12,309 nt of DNA from Acidimicrobiia bacterium (GTDB lineage Bacteria; Actinomycetota; Acidimicrobiia; Spongiisociales; UBA5794): the NCBI GenBank assembly GCA_013003515.1, contig JABDIW010000237.1, positions 1-12,309 of the forward strand. Reading direction: 5' to 3'. The translations under genes and the position numbers were made by a program. A model generated the notes under the pieces. That model had not been told where the DNA came from and searched no databases. It saw only the letters and a program-made list of their open reading frames with translations. Positions within the stretch are counted from its first letter, which is position 1; each line of letters starts with the position of its first letter. Of the stretch, positions 1 to 6,417 are shown in pieces.

Positions 1-257
1 GCGGCGACGTCATCCTGGGTGGACAACGGGTTCGAGGCGCAGAGAACCACGGAGGCACCACCGTCGCGGAGAGCCAGCATCAGGTTCGCCGTCTCGGCGG
101 TCACGTGCATGCAGGCACCAACGGTGCGGCCCTCGAGCGGCTTCCGAAGCCGGAACCGCTCCCGAATGGTGTCCAGAACCGGCATTCGCCGACCAGACCA
201 CTCGATGCGCAGACGACCCCCATCGGCGAGGCCGGGGTCGACGATGTCGTGATTCAC
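1..257 (-). CDS. ahcY: S-adenosylhomocysteine hydrolase, N-terminal part (cut by window edge)
   Basis: Adenosylhomocysteinase splits S-adenosylhomocysteine into adenosine and homocysteine in the cytoplasm, which relieves product inhibition of methyltransferases. Only the first 85 residues are here; the family is usually 430-490 residues. Visible family landmarks are RIEWSGRRMPVL (17-28), the substrate-binding HVTAET (51-56) and the strongly conserved CASNPLSTQDDVA (73-85). The start is GTG at 257-255. It overlaps the stop of the upstream isomerase gene as GTGA and has a good ribosome site (AAGGA, six bases upstream), so translation is probably coupled. It appears to be the fourth gene of a manB-trm112-PGI/PMI-ahcY operon. 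Mycobacteria also keep sahH near manA and manB, though not directly adjacent. The identity is clear from sequence; completeness beyond position 1 cannot be judged. Confidence 0.95.
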   Translation of the reverse strand, partial: MNHDIVDPGLADGGRLRIEWSGRRMPVLDTIRERFRLRKPLEGRTVGACMHVTAETANLMLALRDGGASVVLCASNPLSTQDDVA

Positions 258-1225
258 GGTGATTCCTTCCGGTCGAGTGATCGTTTGAAAGCTTCGAGCG
301 CCGGGACGGGTGTCGGATCCAATCCTGCCCCATCGGCGAGGGCTATCGACACCAGGTCACCGACGACCGCCAGCGTGAAGAACCGCGCCAACGGGGAAGT
401 GCCTTGTGAGCGCACCTCGCCGGCGGCACCGAGCCGCAACGCGAGTGTCGCTGCGGTCAGCCGCACCCGGCGGTCAAGCCGAGGGTCTGCCTTCTCGTCA
501 TGGAGGTACACGGCGGCAAAGCCGCTCCCGCCATCGGGGCCATGCCAACCCTCGAGGTCGTTGTGGTTGGCTTCCGGGATCTCCATCGAGAACGCGGGCC
601 GCTTGGCGTTCTCGTTGACCTGTGTCTTCCATCGCTGTGCGGCCAGCGCTGCCGGTCCCATCGCCCCGAAGACGACGGGCGCACGACTTCCGATCGCCGT
701 GGCGAGGTCGTCGGCCAACGAGGTGACGGCCCCTGAGCCCAGGGCGATCTCGACGAGATCGGCGGCCTCCTCCAGATGCGGGGCCGAGGCGACTCCCGAG
801 GCGGTCTCGATCAGGCGTGCGGTGGCCGCAACCTGGTAACCGATGGCGGCGCGAGGCTGGAGACCTCCAGGGACCGCAATCAGGGGCCACCCCCTCTCCC
901 CCGCCATCTCGGCGGCGGCGCCTCCACCGGTCACGACGGCAACGGGAAGGCCTTCACCATCTGCTGCCCGAAGCGCATCGAGGGTCTCGTCGGTGTTGCC
1001 CGAGTACGTGACCCCGACGACGAGGGGCGCCGTTGCCGCCGCGGGTGGGAGTCCGTACCCACGGTGGATCAATGCCGGGATGGGCGAGATCAGCGCCGCA
1101 GCGGCGCCCGCCATGGCCGAGCCACCCATCCCGCACAGGATGACGGCGTCGTGGCGGGACTGGACCGGGGCACCGGTCGGCTCCCAACGCAATTGGGCGG
1201 CGAGCCCGGCGACCTCATCCCGCAT
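254..1225 (-). CDS. Bifunctional phosphoglucose/phosphomannose isomerase (SIS family)
   Basis: A cytoplasmic sugar-phosphate isomerase of 323 residues with two SIS domains, of the archaeal/actinobacterial bifunctional PGI/PMI type. It interconverts fructose-6-P with glucose-6-P and with mannose-6-P. Visible motifs are CGMGGSA (31-37) and TYSGNTDET (73-81), both phosphate-binding loops of the first SIS domain, QPRAAIGY (123-130), the region around VNENAK with its Glu near 205, EANHND with His 221, and a C-terminal ALEAFKRSLD with Lys 314. These correspond to the Glu, His and Lys used in catalysis by the family. The ATG at 1225 overlaps the Trm112-like gene by 11 bases. GAGGAGG lies about 12 bases upstream, a little far. 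The N terminus is shorter than in many relatives, which have about 15-25 more residues before the first SIS domain. With ManB next door it probably feeds mannose-1-P synthesis in place of a classical ManA. The family is clear; substrate preference is not determined. Confidence 0.9.
   Translation of the reverse strand: MRDEVAGLAAQLRWEPTGAPVQSRHDAVILCGMGGSAMAGAAAALISPIPALIHRGYGLPPAAATAPLVVGVTYSGNTDETLDALRAADGEGLPVAVVTGGGAAAEMAGERGWPLIAVPGGLQPRAAIGYQVAATARLIETASGVASAPHLEEAADLVEIALGSGAVTSLADDLATAIGSRAPVVFGAMGPAALAAQRWKTQVNENAKRPAFSMEIPEANHNDLEGWHGPDGGSGFAAVYLHDEKADPRLDRRVRLTAATLALRLGAAGEVRSQGTSPLARFFTLAVVGDLVSIALADGAGLDPTPVPALEAFKRSLDRKESP
264..270 (-). promoter_or_regulatory. Ribosome binding site of ahcY
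   Basis: On the minus strand the bases read GGAAGGA, six bases before the GTG at 257. The site lies inside the last codons of the isomerase gene and supports the GTG that overlaps that gene's stop codon. Confidence 0.6.
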
Positions 1226-1394
1226 TGGGGCGTTCGGCCTCCTCAGGCAACATCACCGGCACACCGTCGCGGACGGGATAGGCCAGCCCGCACCCGGTGC
1301 ACACCAGCGCCGCCGGCTCGGGGCGCTCTCGCAGCTCGGAGTGACACTCGGGGCACTGCATGATGCTCAGCAGCTCAGGGTCGATGAGGCTCAT
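1215..1394 (-). CDS. Trm112-like small zinc protein
   Basis: A 59-residue protein with two Cys pairs, CPEC (14-17) and CTGC (32-35), followed by AYPVRDGVPVML. This is the signature of the Trm112p-like/UPF0434 family, a small zinc-binding domain. Eukaryotic and archaeal Trm112 activates several methyltransferases; the bacterial role is poorly known. The ATG at 1394 overlaps the manB stop as ATGA, and the 3' end overlaps the isomerase start by 11 bases, so the gene is locked between two mannose-metabolism genes. The same position beside manB is common in actinobacteria. The first 11 residues (MSLIDPELLSI) match the usual short helix before the first Cys pair, which supports this start. A link with the methylation cycle through ahcY, two genes downstream, is tempting but only positional. 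Confidence 0.88.
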   Translation of the reverse strand: MSLIDPELLSIMQCPECHSELRERPEPAALVCTGCGLAYPVRDGVPVMLPEEAERPNAG

Positions 1395-2743
1395 TGCCGG
1401 GTCATCTCCTCGCTCTCCACGATGGCCCGGACCTCCCGGACCAGCTCTTCCACCGCTTGCCCATTTGACGCCTCGACATTGAGACGCACGAAGGGCTCGG
1501 TGTTCGACGGGCGCATATTGAACCACCTGTCCGGCCACTCCACGGTCACCCCGTCGAGCCGATCGACCGCAGCTTCGGGAAACGCCCCGGCTGCAGTGTC
1601 GAGAACGGCCTTCTTGTCTCCGACCGAGAGGTTGATCTCGCCCGACGCTGCGTACGGCTCGTACCTGGAGCGCAGCTCCGAGAGGCGGACCCCGCCCTCG
1701 GACAGGATCTGCATCAGGACGAGGCCGGCGAGGATCCCCGAGTCTGCGCGGTAGTGGTCGCGGAAGTAGTAGTGGCCCGAGTGCTCGCCCCCGAAGACCG
1801 CCCCGGTCTCGGCCATCGTCTGCTTGATGTAGGAGTGGCCGACGCGGGTGCGCACCGGGCGTCCCCCGGCGGCGAGAACGGTTTCGGCGACGGCGCGGCT
1901 GCAGATCAGGTTGTGGACGATCGCCGCTCCCGGTTCCCGCCGCAGGTACCACTCGGCAACGAGTGCGGTCACCGTCGAGCCCGACAGCGGCGAGCCGGTG
2001 TCATCCACGAAGAACGCCCTGTCGGCGTCGCCGTCGAATGCGATGCCGAGGTCGTGGTTGCCACGCTCCATCACAGCGACCAGGTCGACGAGATTGGCGG
2101 GGTCGAGAGGATCTGCGGGGTGATTGGGGAACGTGCCGTCGGGCTCGAGGTACAGACCGGTGAGGTCGATGCCGGCGATCTCGGCCACGGCCGGCACCAC
2201 GAGACCGGCCATCCCGTTCCCGCCGTCGACGGCGACACGCAGCGGGCTGATGGCATCGGGCTGGACGATGTCGAAGACATGCTCGAGGTAACCAGGCACG
2301 GGGTCATGTCCGGTGACGATGCCGGTCGGACCCGTCCACTCGGGCTCGGGATCGGCGGCAAACGACTTGACCTCGGCGAGCCCGCTATCGACGCCGACGG
2401 GCACTGCACCGCCAAGACAGAACTTGAGGCCGTTGTATTGAGCAGGGTTGTGTGAGGCGGTGACCACGACACCGGGGACGTCGAGTGCCCCTGCTACCTG
2501 ATACAGCATGTCGGTCGTGATCTGACCCAGTGCGATCACGCCGACCCCCCGCCCGGTCACCCCTTCGATGAGGGCGTTGGTCAGAGCCGGCGACGACACC
2601 CGGCAATCGTGTCCGACGGCGATGCGATCGACACCGGCAAACCGGGCGAAGCCGGAGCCGATGCGGCGTGCGGCCTCCTCGTCGAGTTGGGAAGGCACCA
2701 GGCCTCGAACGTCGTAGGCCTTGAAGATGGCGTCGAGATCCAC
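1391..2743 (-). CDS. manB: Phosphomannomutase/phosphoglucomutase
   Basis: An alpha-D-phosphohexomutase of 450 residues, the normal full length. It moves phosphate between C6 and C1 of mannose (or glucose) in the cytoplasm and supplies mannose-1-P for GDP-mannose. All four family motifs are present: the catalytic phosphoserine loop TASHNP (95-100, Ser 97), the metal loop DGDADR (237-242), the sugar-binding GEHSGH (319-324) and the phosphate-binding RPSNTEP (411-417). The N terminus AIFKAYDVRG is typical, which supports the GTG start at 2743-2741. There is no convincing ribosome site, but a TAGTAT box ends six bases before the GTG, so the mRNA may be leaderless. It is the first gene of the manB-trm112-PGI/PMI-ahcY run. 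Which hexose it prefers cannot be told from sequence; the Trm112/isomerase context favours mannose. Confidence 0.95.
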   Translation of the reverse strand: MDLDAIFKAYDVRGLVPSQLDEEAARRIGSGFARFAGVDRIAVGHDCRVSSPALTNALIEGVTGRGVGVIALGQITTDMLYQVAGALDVPGVVVTASHNPAQYNGLKFCLGGAVPVGVDSGLAEVKSFAADPEPEWTGPTGIVTGHDPVPGYLEHVFDIVQPDAISPLRVAVDGGNGMAGLVVPAVAEIAGIDLTGLYLEPDGTFPNHPADPLDPANLVDLVAVMERGNHDLGIAFDGDADRAFFVDDTGSPLSGSTVTALVAEWYLRREPGAAIVHNLICSRAVAETVLAAGGRPVRTRVGHSYIKQTMAETGAVFGGEHSGHYYFRDHYRADSGILAGLVLMQILSEGGVRLSELRSRYEPYAASGEINLSVGDKKAVLDTAAGAFPEAAVDRLDGVTVEWPDRWFNMRPSNTEPFVRLNVEASNGQAVEELVREVRAIVESEEMTRQ

Positions 2744-2749
2744 CTGGCG

Positions 2750-2755
2750 ATACTA
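2750..2755 (-). promoter_or_regulatory. Candidate -10 box for the manB operon (leaderless)
   Basis: TAGTAT on the minus strand fits the actinobacterial TANNNT consensus and ends six bases before the manB GTG, which puts the predicted transcription start on or next to the start codon. No -35 match is seen at 17 bases. Leaderless transcripts of this geometry are common in actinobacteria. Weak AT content nearby makes the hexamer stand out. Confidence 0.5.
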
Positions 2756-2781
2756 CGAGCCGACACTGCGCTCCCGGGTCG

Positions 2782-2787
2782 TACAAT
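2782..2787 (+). promoter_or_regulatory. Candidate -10 box for the DPM1-like glycosyltransferase (near-leaderless)
   Basis: TACAAT on the plus strand is a strong TANNNT match lying nine bases before the ATG at 2797. The predicted transcription start is 0-3 bases before the ATG. No -35 match is apparent. It faces away from the manB -10 box, with 26 bases between the two hexamers, so the regions upstream of the two polymerase sites overlap. Confidence 0.5.
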
Positions 2788-2796
2788 CGCCGACTC

Positions 2797-3489
2797 ATGC
2801 GCATCTCGGTCGTCGTCCCCGTTCACAACGAAGCCGACTACCTGCGACGTGGTGTCGGCGGCATCGCCGACGCCATCGCCCAGGTGGAGGCAGAAGTCGA
2901 TGTCTGCCTCGTCGAGAACGGCTCCACCGATACGACGGCACAGATCGCCGAGGAGCTGATGGGCGACCACCCCTGGTTGTCGATGCTGCGATTGCCCGAT
3001 CCCGACTACGGAGGAGCCATCCGCACCGGCTTTCTCGCCGCGGAGGGCGAGTGGTCCGTGCTGTTCGACATCGACTACTACTCAGGGCACTTCCTGCAAC
3101 AGGTCATGGAGGCCGGTACCGACGTCGATGTCGTCATCGCCTCCAAGCGGGCCCCGGGCTCCGATGATCGGCGCTCCTGGGTGCGGCGACTCGCCACCCG
3201 TGTCTTCAATCTGATCCTCCGCGTCATCCTCCAGTCAGGCGTGTCGGACACCCACGGCATGAAGGCCGTGCGCAAACACGTCGTCGACGCCGTTGCCGCA
3301 GACGTCGTCTCTCGCCAGGACCTCTACGACACAGAGCTCGTGATCCGCGCCGAGCGCGCCGGGTACCGCATCGCCGAGGTACCGGTGACGGTGGAGGAAC
3401 AGAGAGAGGCCAGATCCAGCCTCCTCAAGCGGGTGCCGAGGACCCTTCGCGGTGTGTGGCGCATCCGCCGTGCGCTCCGCTCCGCCTAG
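2797..3489 (+). CDS. Family 2 glycosyltransferase, polyprenyl-phosphate mannosyltransferase (DPM1)-like
   Basis: A 230-residue GT-A enzyme. It opens with SVVVPVHNEADYL (4-16), then VENGSTDTT (39-47) for nucleotide binding, a DID (91-93) in the place of the metal-binding DxD, and YDTELVIRAERAGYRIAEVPV (177-197), the usual acceptor/catalytic end of DPM1/Ppm1-like enzymes. These move mannose or glucose from GDP-Man or UDP-Glc to a polyprenyl phosphate on the cytoplasmic face of the membrane. There is no C-terminal transmembrane pair, so it would be a soluble or peripheral enzyme. It is the only plus-strand gene between two minus-strand blocks, diverges from manB and converges on a GtrA gene with shared stop bases. 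That setting supports a polyprenyl-phosphate sugar product. Donor sugar is not determined; mannose is favoured by the ManB and PGI/PMI neighbours. Confidence 0.85.
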   Translation: MRISVVVPVHNEADYLRRGVGGIADAIAQVEAEVDVCLVENGSTDTTAQIAEELMGDHPWLSMLRLPDPDYGGAIRTGFLAAEGEWSVLFDIDYYSGHFLQQVMEAGTDVDVVIASKRAPGSDDRRSWVRRLATRVFNLILRVILQSGVSDTHGMKAVRKHVVDAVAADVVSRQDLYDTELVIRAERAGYRIAEVPVTVEEQREARSSLLKRVPRTLRGVWRIRRALRSA

Positions 3490-3499
3490 TCCTCGGAGC
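3479..3499. terminator. Possible bidirectional hairpin over the convergent stop codons
   Basis: GCTCCG at 3479-3484 is an exact inverted repeat of CGGAGC at 3494-3499, with a nine-base loop containing the CTAG that provides both stop codons. The stem is GC-rich but has no T-tract on either side. It could end transcription in both directions or only reflect high GC. It is the only candidate terminator at this junction. Confidence 0.25.
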
Positions 3500-3956
3500 C
3501 AGCAGACACCCGATCCCGCTCGTGGTCGATCGAACGACGGAACACGAGGTCGCGATACGAGGCGAACTTCGGAAGCAACACGACGACAACTGCGGAGATC
3601 TTGGCGAGGTTGAAGGTGAGCGCGTCGAGAGGCCCGACCCAGGCATCGGCGGCAGCAACGATGCCGACGGTCACTGCCCAGGCCACCACGTTGATGAAGT
3701 AGAAGACGACGGTCTCACGCACCAGGCCCCTGCCGTGCTTGATGGCGAACGTCCACCGCCGGTTGAGCGTGTACGAGACGGCCGTGGCAACCGTGAACCC
3801 CAGCGTGACGGACCAGAAATCCGACCAGTCCCCGGCGAACTTGGCGATGTTGGCGAGCGAGAAGTCGACGATGGTGTTCACCACACCGATGGCACCGACC
3901 TTGACGATCTGGCTGCGCGCCTCGGCCGAGAACAGCGAGCGGACGTAGTCCTTCAC
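3486..3956 (-). CDS. GtrA-family membrane protein (polyprenyl-linked sugar translocation)
   Basis: A 156-residue protein of the GtrA/DPMS family with four predicted membrane segments (about 17-40, 45-65, 80-104 and 112-132). It has the family motifs NRRWTF (65-70) and KFASYRDLVFR (130-140). GtrA proteins are thought to help polyprenyl-phosphate sugars cross the cytoplasmic membrane, or to anchor the matching glycosyltransferase. I chose GTG at 3956 because it overlaps the upstream stop as GTGA, the habit of this region. A GTG at 3977 would add seven residues (163 in all). Neither has a good ribosome site, so the start is uncertain. The gene follows the GT-C-like gene directly, and its stop shares bases with the convergent DPM1-like gene. 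Enzyme, translocator and putative user of the lipid-linked sugar are therefore side by side. Confidence 0.85.
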   Translation of the reverse strand: MKDYVRSLFSAEARSQIVKVGAIGVVNTIVDFSLANIAKFAGDWSDFWSVTLGFTVATAVSYTLNRRWTFAIKHGRGLVRETVVFYFINVVAWAVTVGIVAAADAWVGPLDALTFNLAKISAVVVVLLPKFASYRDLVFRRSIDHERDRVSAGSED

Positions 3957-6130
3957 GCCGCGGTCCGGCGCCGCCACAGGAGGTACCCGGCAAACCCGAG
4001 GGCGCCGAGGGTGAGCAGGATCCCGAAGATCTCGTCACCGGTGCGCGCGAAGACCAGCTCGACGTCCTCCTGGGTGGGCACCACGATCATCAGCGACGGA
4101 GCAGCGGCAAACGGGCCCTCGGCGCCCGATACCGTCCAGTTCGGGAACTGGCTGATCTTGACCAGGTGGGGCACACCGACGGCGTCGGTCGTGAACGACA
4201 CCTTGTGGTCCTCGACCACCACGTTCGACACCGTTCCGCCCGGTAGCGATGTGCCCAGGTCGTAGGGCCCCTCGAGATCCGTGAATCGGGGCCAGTCGTC
4301 GGGGCCGTCCTCAACGATCCAGTGGTCGAGCCCATCGACGTCGTCGTACCAGGCGAGAGCCACCTCCTTGAAACTCGCCTCACCGTCGTAGACGGCGGGC
4401 ACATTGGTGGCCACCTCGACGAGCGACGTCTCGGGCAGTTGGTACACGGTCCACGGGGCGGCCTCGACGATGCGCTCCAGGCCGTCTGCGTCGGCGGACC
4501 CCCGCGCCGAATCGGTGAAGGCCACGTAGTAATCGACACCGAAGAGATCGAGATGCGGGACGGCCCTGTCGAAGTCCATGGGTCGATACTGCAGACCCCG
4601 AACCGGATTCGATGGAGATCGGCTGACCTCGGAGGCATTGAGGAAGTGGAACGGCGTGGTGAGCGACGACTCGAAGTACAGCCCTTCCATCGATGGGTGG
4701 GAGCCCTCGGTCCAGTACGGGAACAGCATCAGGGCCATCGGGGTCCCGTACTGGTTCATCGTGCCGTTCGCTTCCCACATGACGCGGCCGTCGGGGAGCT
4801 CGTCGACCGCTCCCATGAGCGCCTCGAGCTCCGGGTACTTCTCTTTCCCCTCGTATCCCTCGTAGTTCCACTTCGACCATCCCGGCAGGTCGTGGATGCC
4901 GGTGACGATCACGGCGAGGATCATGAACGCGGCGAGGCCGGCCACCCACCGCTCCGTCATGAGACGAGCCGGCAGCCAGCGCCCCAGCTCGGTGATGGCC
5001 AGACCGACCCCGATGCCGGCGAACAGGAACAGGCCGTAGTACCAGTACGGGAGGAGACGGGCGTTGTAGAGGGGCGTGAACTCCACCTGGGCGATGACCC
5101 AAAACGCGATGACGGGAGCCAGTGTCAACCACACCGCCGACACCACGTCGTAGCGACGCAAGAACGACCACACGAGGCCCACCGCCCCAAGCGCCATGAT
5201 CGGCACGAACTCGGAGGCGAAGACGGCGTCCCGTTCACCGAAGAAGCGCTCGATCGGCTGCCAGCCCATGTCTGTGGTGTATCCCCCGAAGACGCGCACT
5301 GCCAGAGGCAGCGCCCAGAACGCGGACAGGGCGAAGCCGACACCCCACGCCGTGACGAGAAGCCGGGGGGCATTGCGGCGGACCAGTAGCGGCAGCGACA
5401 CCACCACCACCACGATGGTGGTCACCACGTGGGCGAGCGCCGTCAGGGCCAGCACGACGGCGGCGGCCATCGAGAACCGCTTCCCTTCCCGGGTGGCCTT
5501 CACGACCAGCCCGAGATACACGAGAGACAGGGCGAACGACCACGAGAAGGCGAACTCGCCGGCCAGCGTCGACTTGATGTTGGCACCGAAGATCGAGAAC
5601 GACTCCATGAAGAGGAAGCCCGTACCGGTCAATGCGGCCAGCGTCGACACCATCTTGCTGAACCCCATCGACCTCGTGAAGTAGTACCCGGCGGCCGGCA
5701 AGGCGAGAAGGCCGGCGACCGTCACGAGCTTGAACGCCACTCCGTAGGGCAGCAACACGTCGAGCACAACGATGGCGAGGCTGGGGAGCGGGAAGTAGAA
5801 GTAGAGCACCGGGAAACCGGCGTACCAGTCGTTGGTCCAGCCCATGATGCGTCCCGAGGGCAGAAGCGAGTCGGCGAGGAGTCGGGGCAGCAGAACGTGG
5901 GCGCCCATGTCGCCACCGGTGGGGGTGTTCGCCGCGAACAACTGTGGGGCGGTGAGGTCGGCGGTGAAGAACGGAAAGCCGTCCTGAGGCCGGAGCCCGA
6001 CGATGGAGCCAGACATCACGACGAGCACGACGAGAGTGATCGCGCCGAGGACGATCCAGACAAAACGGCGTGCCCACACGGCAGAAGGGGTGCTCACGAA
6101 TCCGTGAGGGTAGTTGGACCTGGGAGACAC
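3953..6130 (-). CDS. Large polytopic membrane protein, GT-C/PTPS-related (YfhO-like) type
   Basis: A 725-residue protein with about a dozen hydrophobic segments from residue 22 to 410, then a large hydrophilic domain (about 411-697) and a last membrane segment (700-718) with an RRR tail. The first long loop carries GGDMGAH (72-78), and DWYAGFPVLYFYFPLPSL (101-118) follows. This layout, with an acidic residue in the first outer loop, is that of GT-C glycosyltransferases and of the 6-pyruvoyl-tetrahydropterin-synthase-related membrane family (PF10131). It probably transfers sugar from a polyprenyl-phosphate donor outside the cytoplasm. The acceptor is unknown. The end of the outer domain, SQFPNWTVSGAEG with an aromatic/Gly-rich patch, resembles the C-terminal module of YfhO-type proteins. 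I chose GTG at 6130 because GGAGG lies five bases upstream. An in-frame start at 6220 would run back 73 bases over the upstream gene with an Arg/Ser-rich, unmembrane-like leader. Confidence 0.75.
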   Translation of the reverse strand: MSPRSNYPHGFVSTPSAVWARRFVWIVLGAITLVVLVVMSGSIVGLRPQDGFPFFTADLTAPQLFAANTPTGGDMGAHVLLPRLLADSLLPSGRIMGWTNDWYAGFPVLYFYFPLPSLAIVVLDVLLPYGVAFKLVTVAGLLALPAAGYYFTRSMGFSKMVSTLAALTGTGFLFMESFSIFGANIKSTLAGEFAFSWSFALSLVYLGLVVKATREGKRFSMAAAVVLALTALAHVVTTIVVVVVSLPLLVRRNAPRLLVTAWGVGFALSAFWALPLAVRVFGGYTTDMGWQPIERFFGERDAVFASEFVPIMALGAVGLVWSFLRRYDVVSAVWLTLAPVIAFWVIAQVEFTPLYNARLLPYWYYGLFLFAGIGVGLAITELGRWLPARLMTERWVAGLAAFMILAVIVTGIHDLPGWSKWNYEGYEGKEKYPELEALMGAVDELPDGRVMWEANGTMNQYGTPMALMLFPYWTEGSHPSMEGLYFESSLTTPFHFLNASEVSRSPSNPVRGLQYRPMDFDRAVPHLDLFGVDYYVAFTDSARGSADADGLERIVEAAPWTVYQLPETSLVEVATNVPAVYDGEASFKEVALAWYDDVDGLDHWIVEDGPDDWPRFTDLEGPYDLGTSLPGGTVSNVVVEDHKVSFTTDAVGVPHLVKISQFPNWTVSGAEGPFAAAPSLMIVVPTQEDVELVFARTGDEIFGILLTLGALGFAGYLLWRRRTAA

Positions 6131-6135
6131 GACGG

Positions 6136-6140
6136 CCTCC
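6136..6140 (-). promoter_or_regulatory. Ribosome binding site that decides the start of the GT-C-like gene
   Basis: GGAGG on the minus strand stands five bases before GTG 6130, in the 17-base gap after the stop codon of the zinc-ribbon gene. It argues for 725 residues rather than the 755-residue reading from 6220. Confidence 0.7.
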
Positions 6141-6147
6141 GGGTCAG

Positions 6148-6357
6148 TCAGCCGCGAGGTTTGCGTGCCAGATCGAGAACTGCGTCGAGACCGAGGTCTT
6201 TCCCGTCCCTCTGCCACCACCGGGTCTCACACTGATGACACGAGCAGAAGTGGACCTCGGTGCCATCAGGCAGCGCGAGCTCGATCTCGATGACGTTGTT
6301 GGCTCCACAGGCGGCGCAGACCAGCGCGGAGCCCGATTCGCCAAGTTTCCGATTCAC
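6148..6357 (-). CDS. Zinc-ribbon miniprotein, function unknown
   Basis: A 69-residue protein with CAAC (14-17) and CSCHQC (38-43), followed by ETRWWQRDG. Spacing suggests a zinc ribbon using Cys 14, 17, 40 and 43, with Cys 38 spare; the aromatic pair after the last Cys is typical of TFIIS-like ribbons. I do not recognise a named family. The start is GTG at 6357 with AGGA about seven bases upstream, and a strong promoter sits just before it. It is the first gene of the unit that continues into the GT-C-like and GtrA genes. Its relation to these membrane proteins is unknown; a regulatory or nucleic-acid-binding role is possible but not shown. Confidence 0.75.
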   Translation of the reverse strand: MNRKLGESGSALVCAACGANNVIEIELALPDGTEVHFCSCHQCETRWWQRDGKDLGLDAVLDLARKPRG

Positions 6358-6388
6358 AGCGTTTTCCTACCCATTGCCTCGGTCGCGA

Positions 6389-6417
6389 ATTCTATGTTAC
6401 TCATTGCGCTTGTTCAA
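6389..6417 (-). promoter_or_regulatory. Sigma-70-type promoter for the zinc-ribbon/GT-C/GtrA unit
   Basis: On the minus strand TTGAAC (6417-6412) and TAGAAT (6394-6389) are separated by exactly 17 bases. They differ from TTGACA and TATAAT by two positions and one position. The box pair spans the 3' end of the DUF6788-like gene and the 43-base gap, and predicts a leader of roughly 25 bases before GTG 6357. The local AT-richness contrasts with the surroundings. This is the best promoter in the window. Confidence 0.7.

Noticed and set aside
4322..5389. Long plus-strand open frame of 355 codons opposite the GT-C-like gene
   Set aside because: Its sequence is rich in Arg, Glu, His and Gly with no recognisable motif, as expected for an antisense shadow in GC-rich DNA. 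The opposite strand has clear membrane segments and motifs. The same holds for plus-strand frames at 843-1754, 3456-4265 and 7031-8101.
5401..5431. CAC/GTG repeat and small inverted repeat (ACCACC 5406-5411 with GGTGGT 5417-5422)
   Set aside because: It encodes the valine/threonine-rich stretch of a membrane segment (VVTTIVVVVV). The repeat follows from GTG codon runs and lies mid-gene, so a regulatory role is not supported.
6131..6220. The 755-residue start of the GT-C-like gene at 6220
   Set aside because: It overlaps the zinc-ribbon gene by 73 bases and has a basic, Arg/Ser-rich leader. GTG 6130 has GGAGG at an ideal distance.
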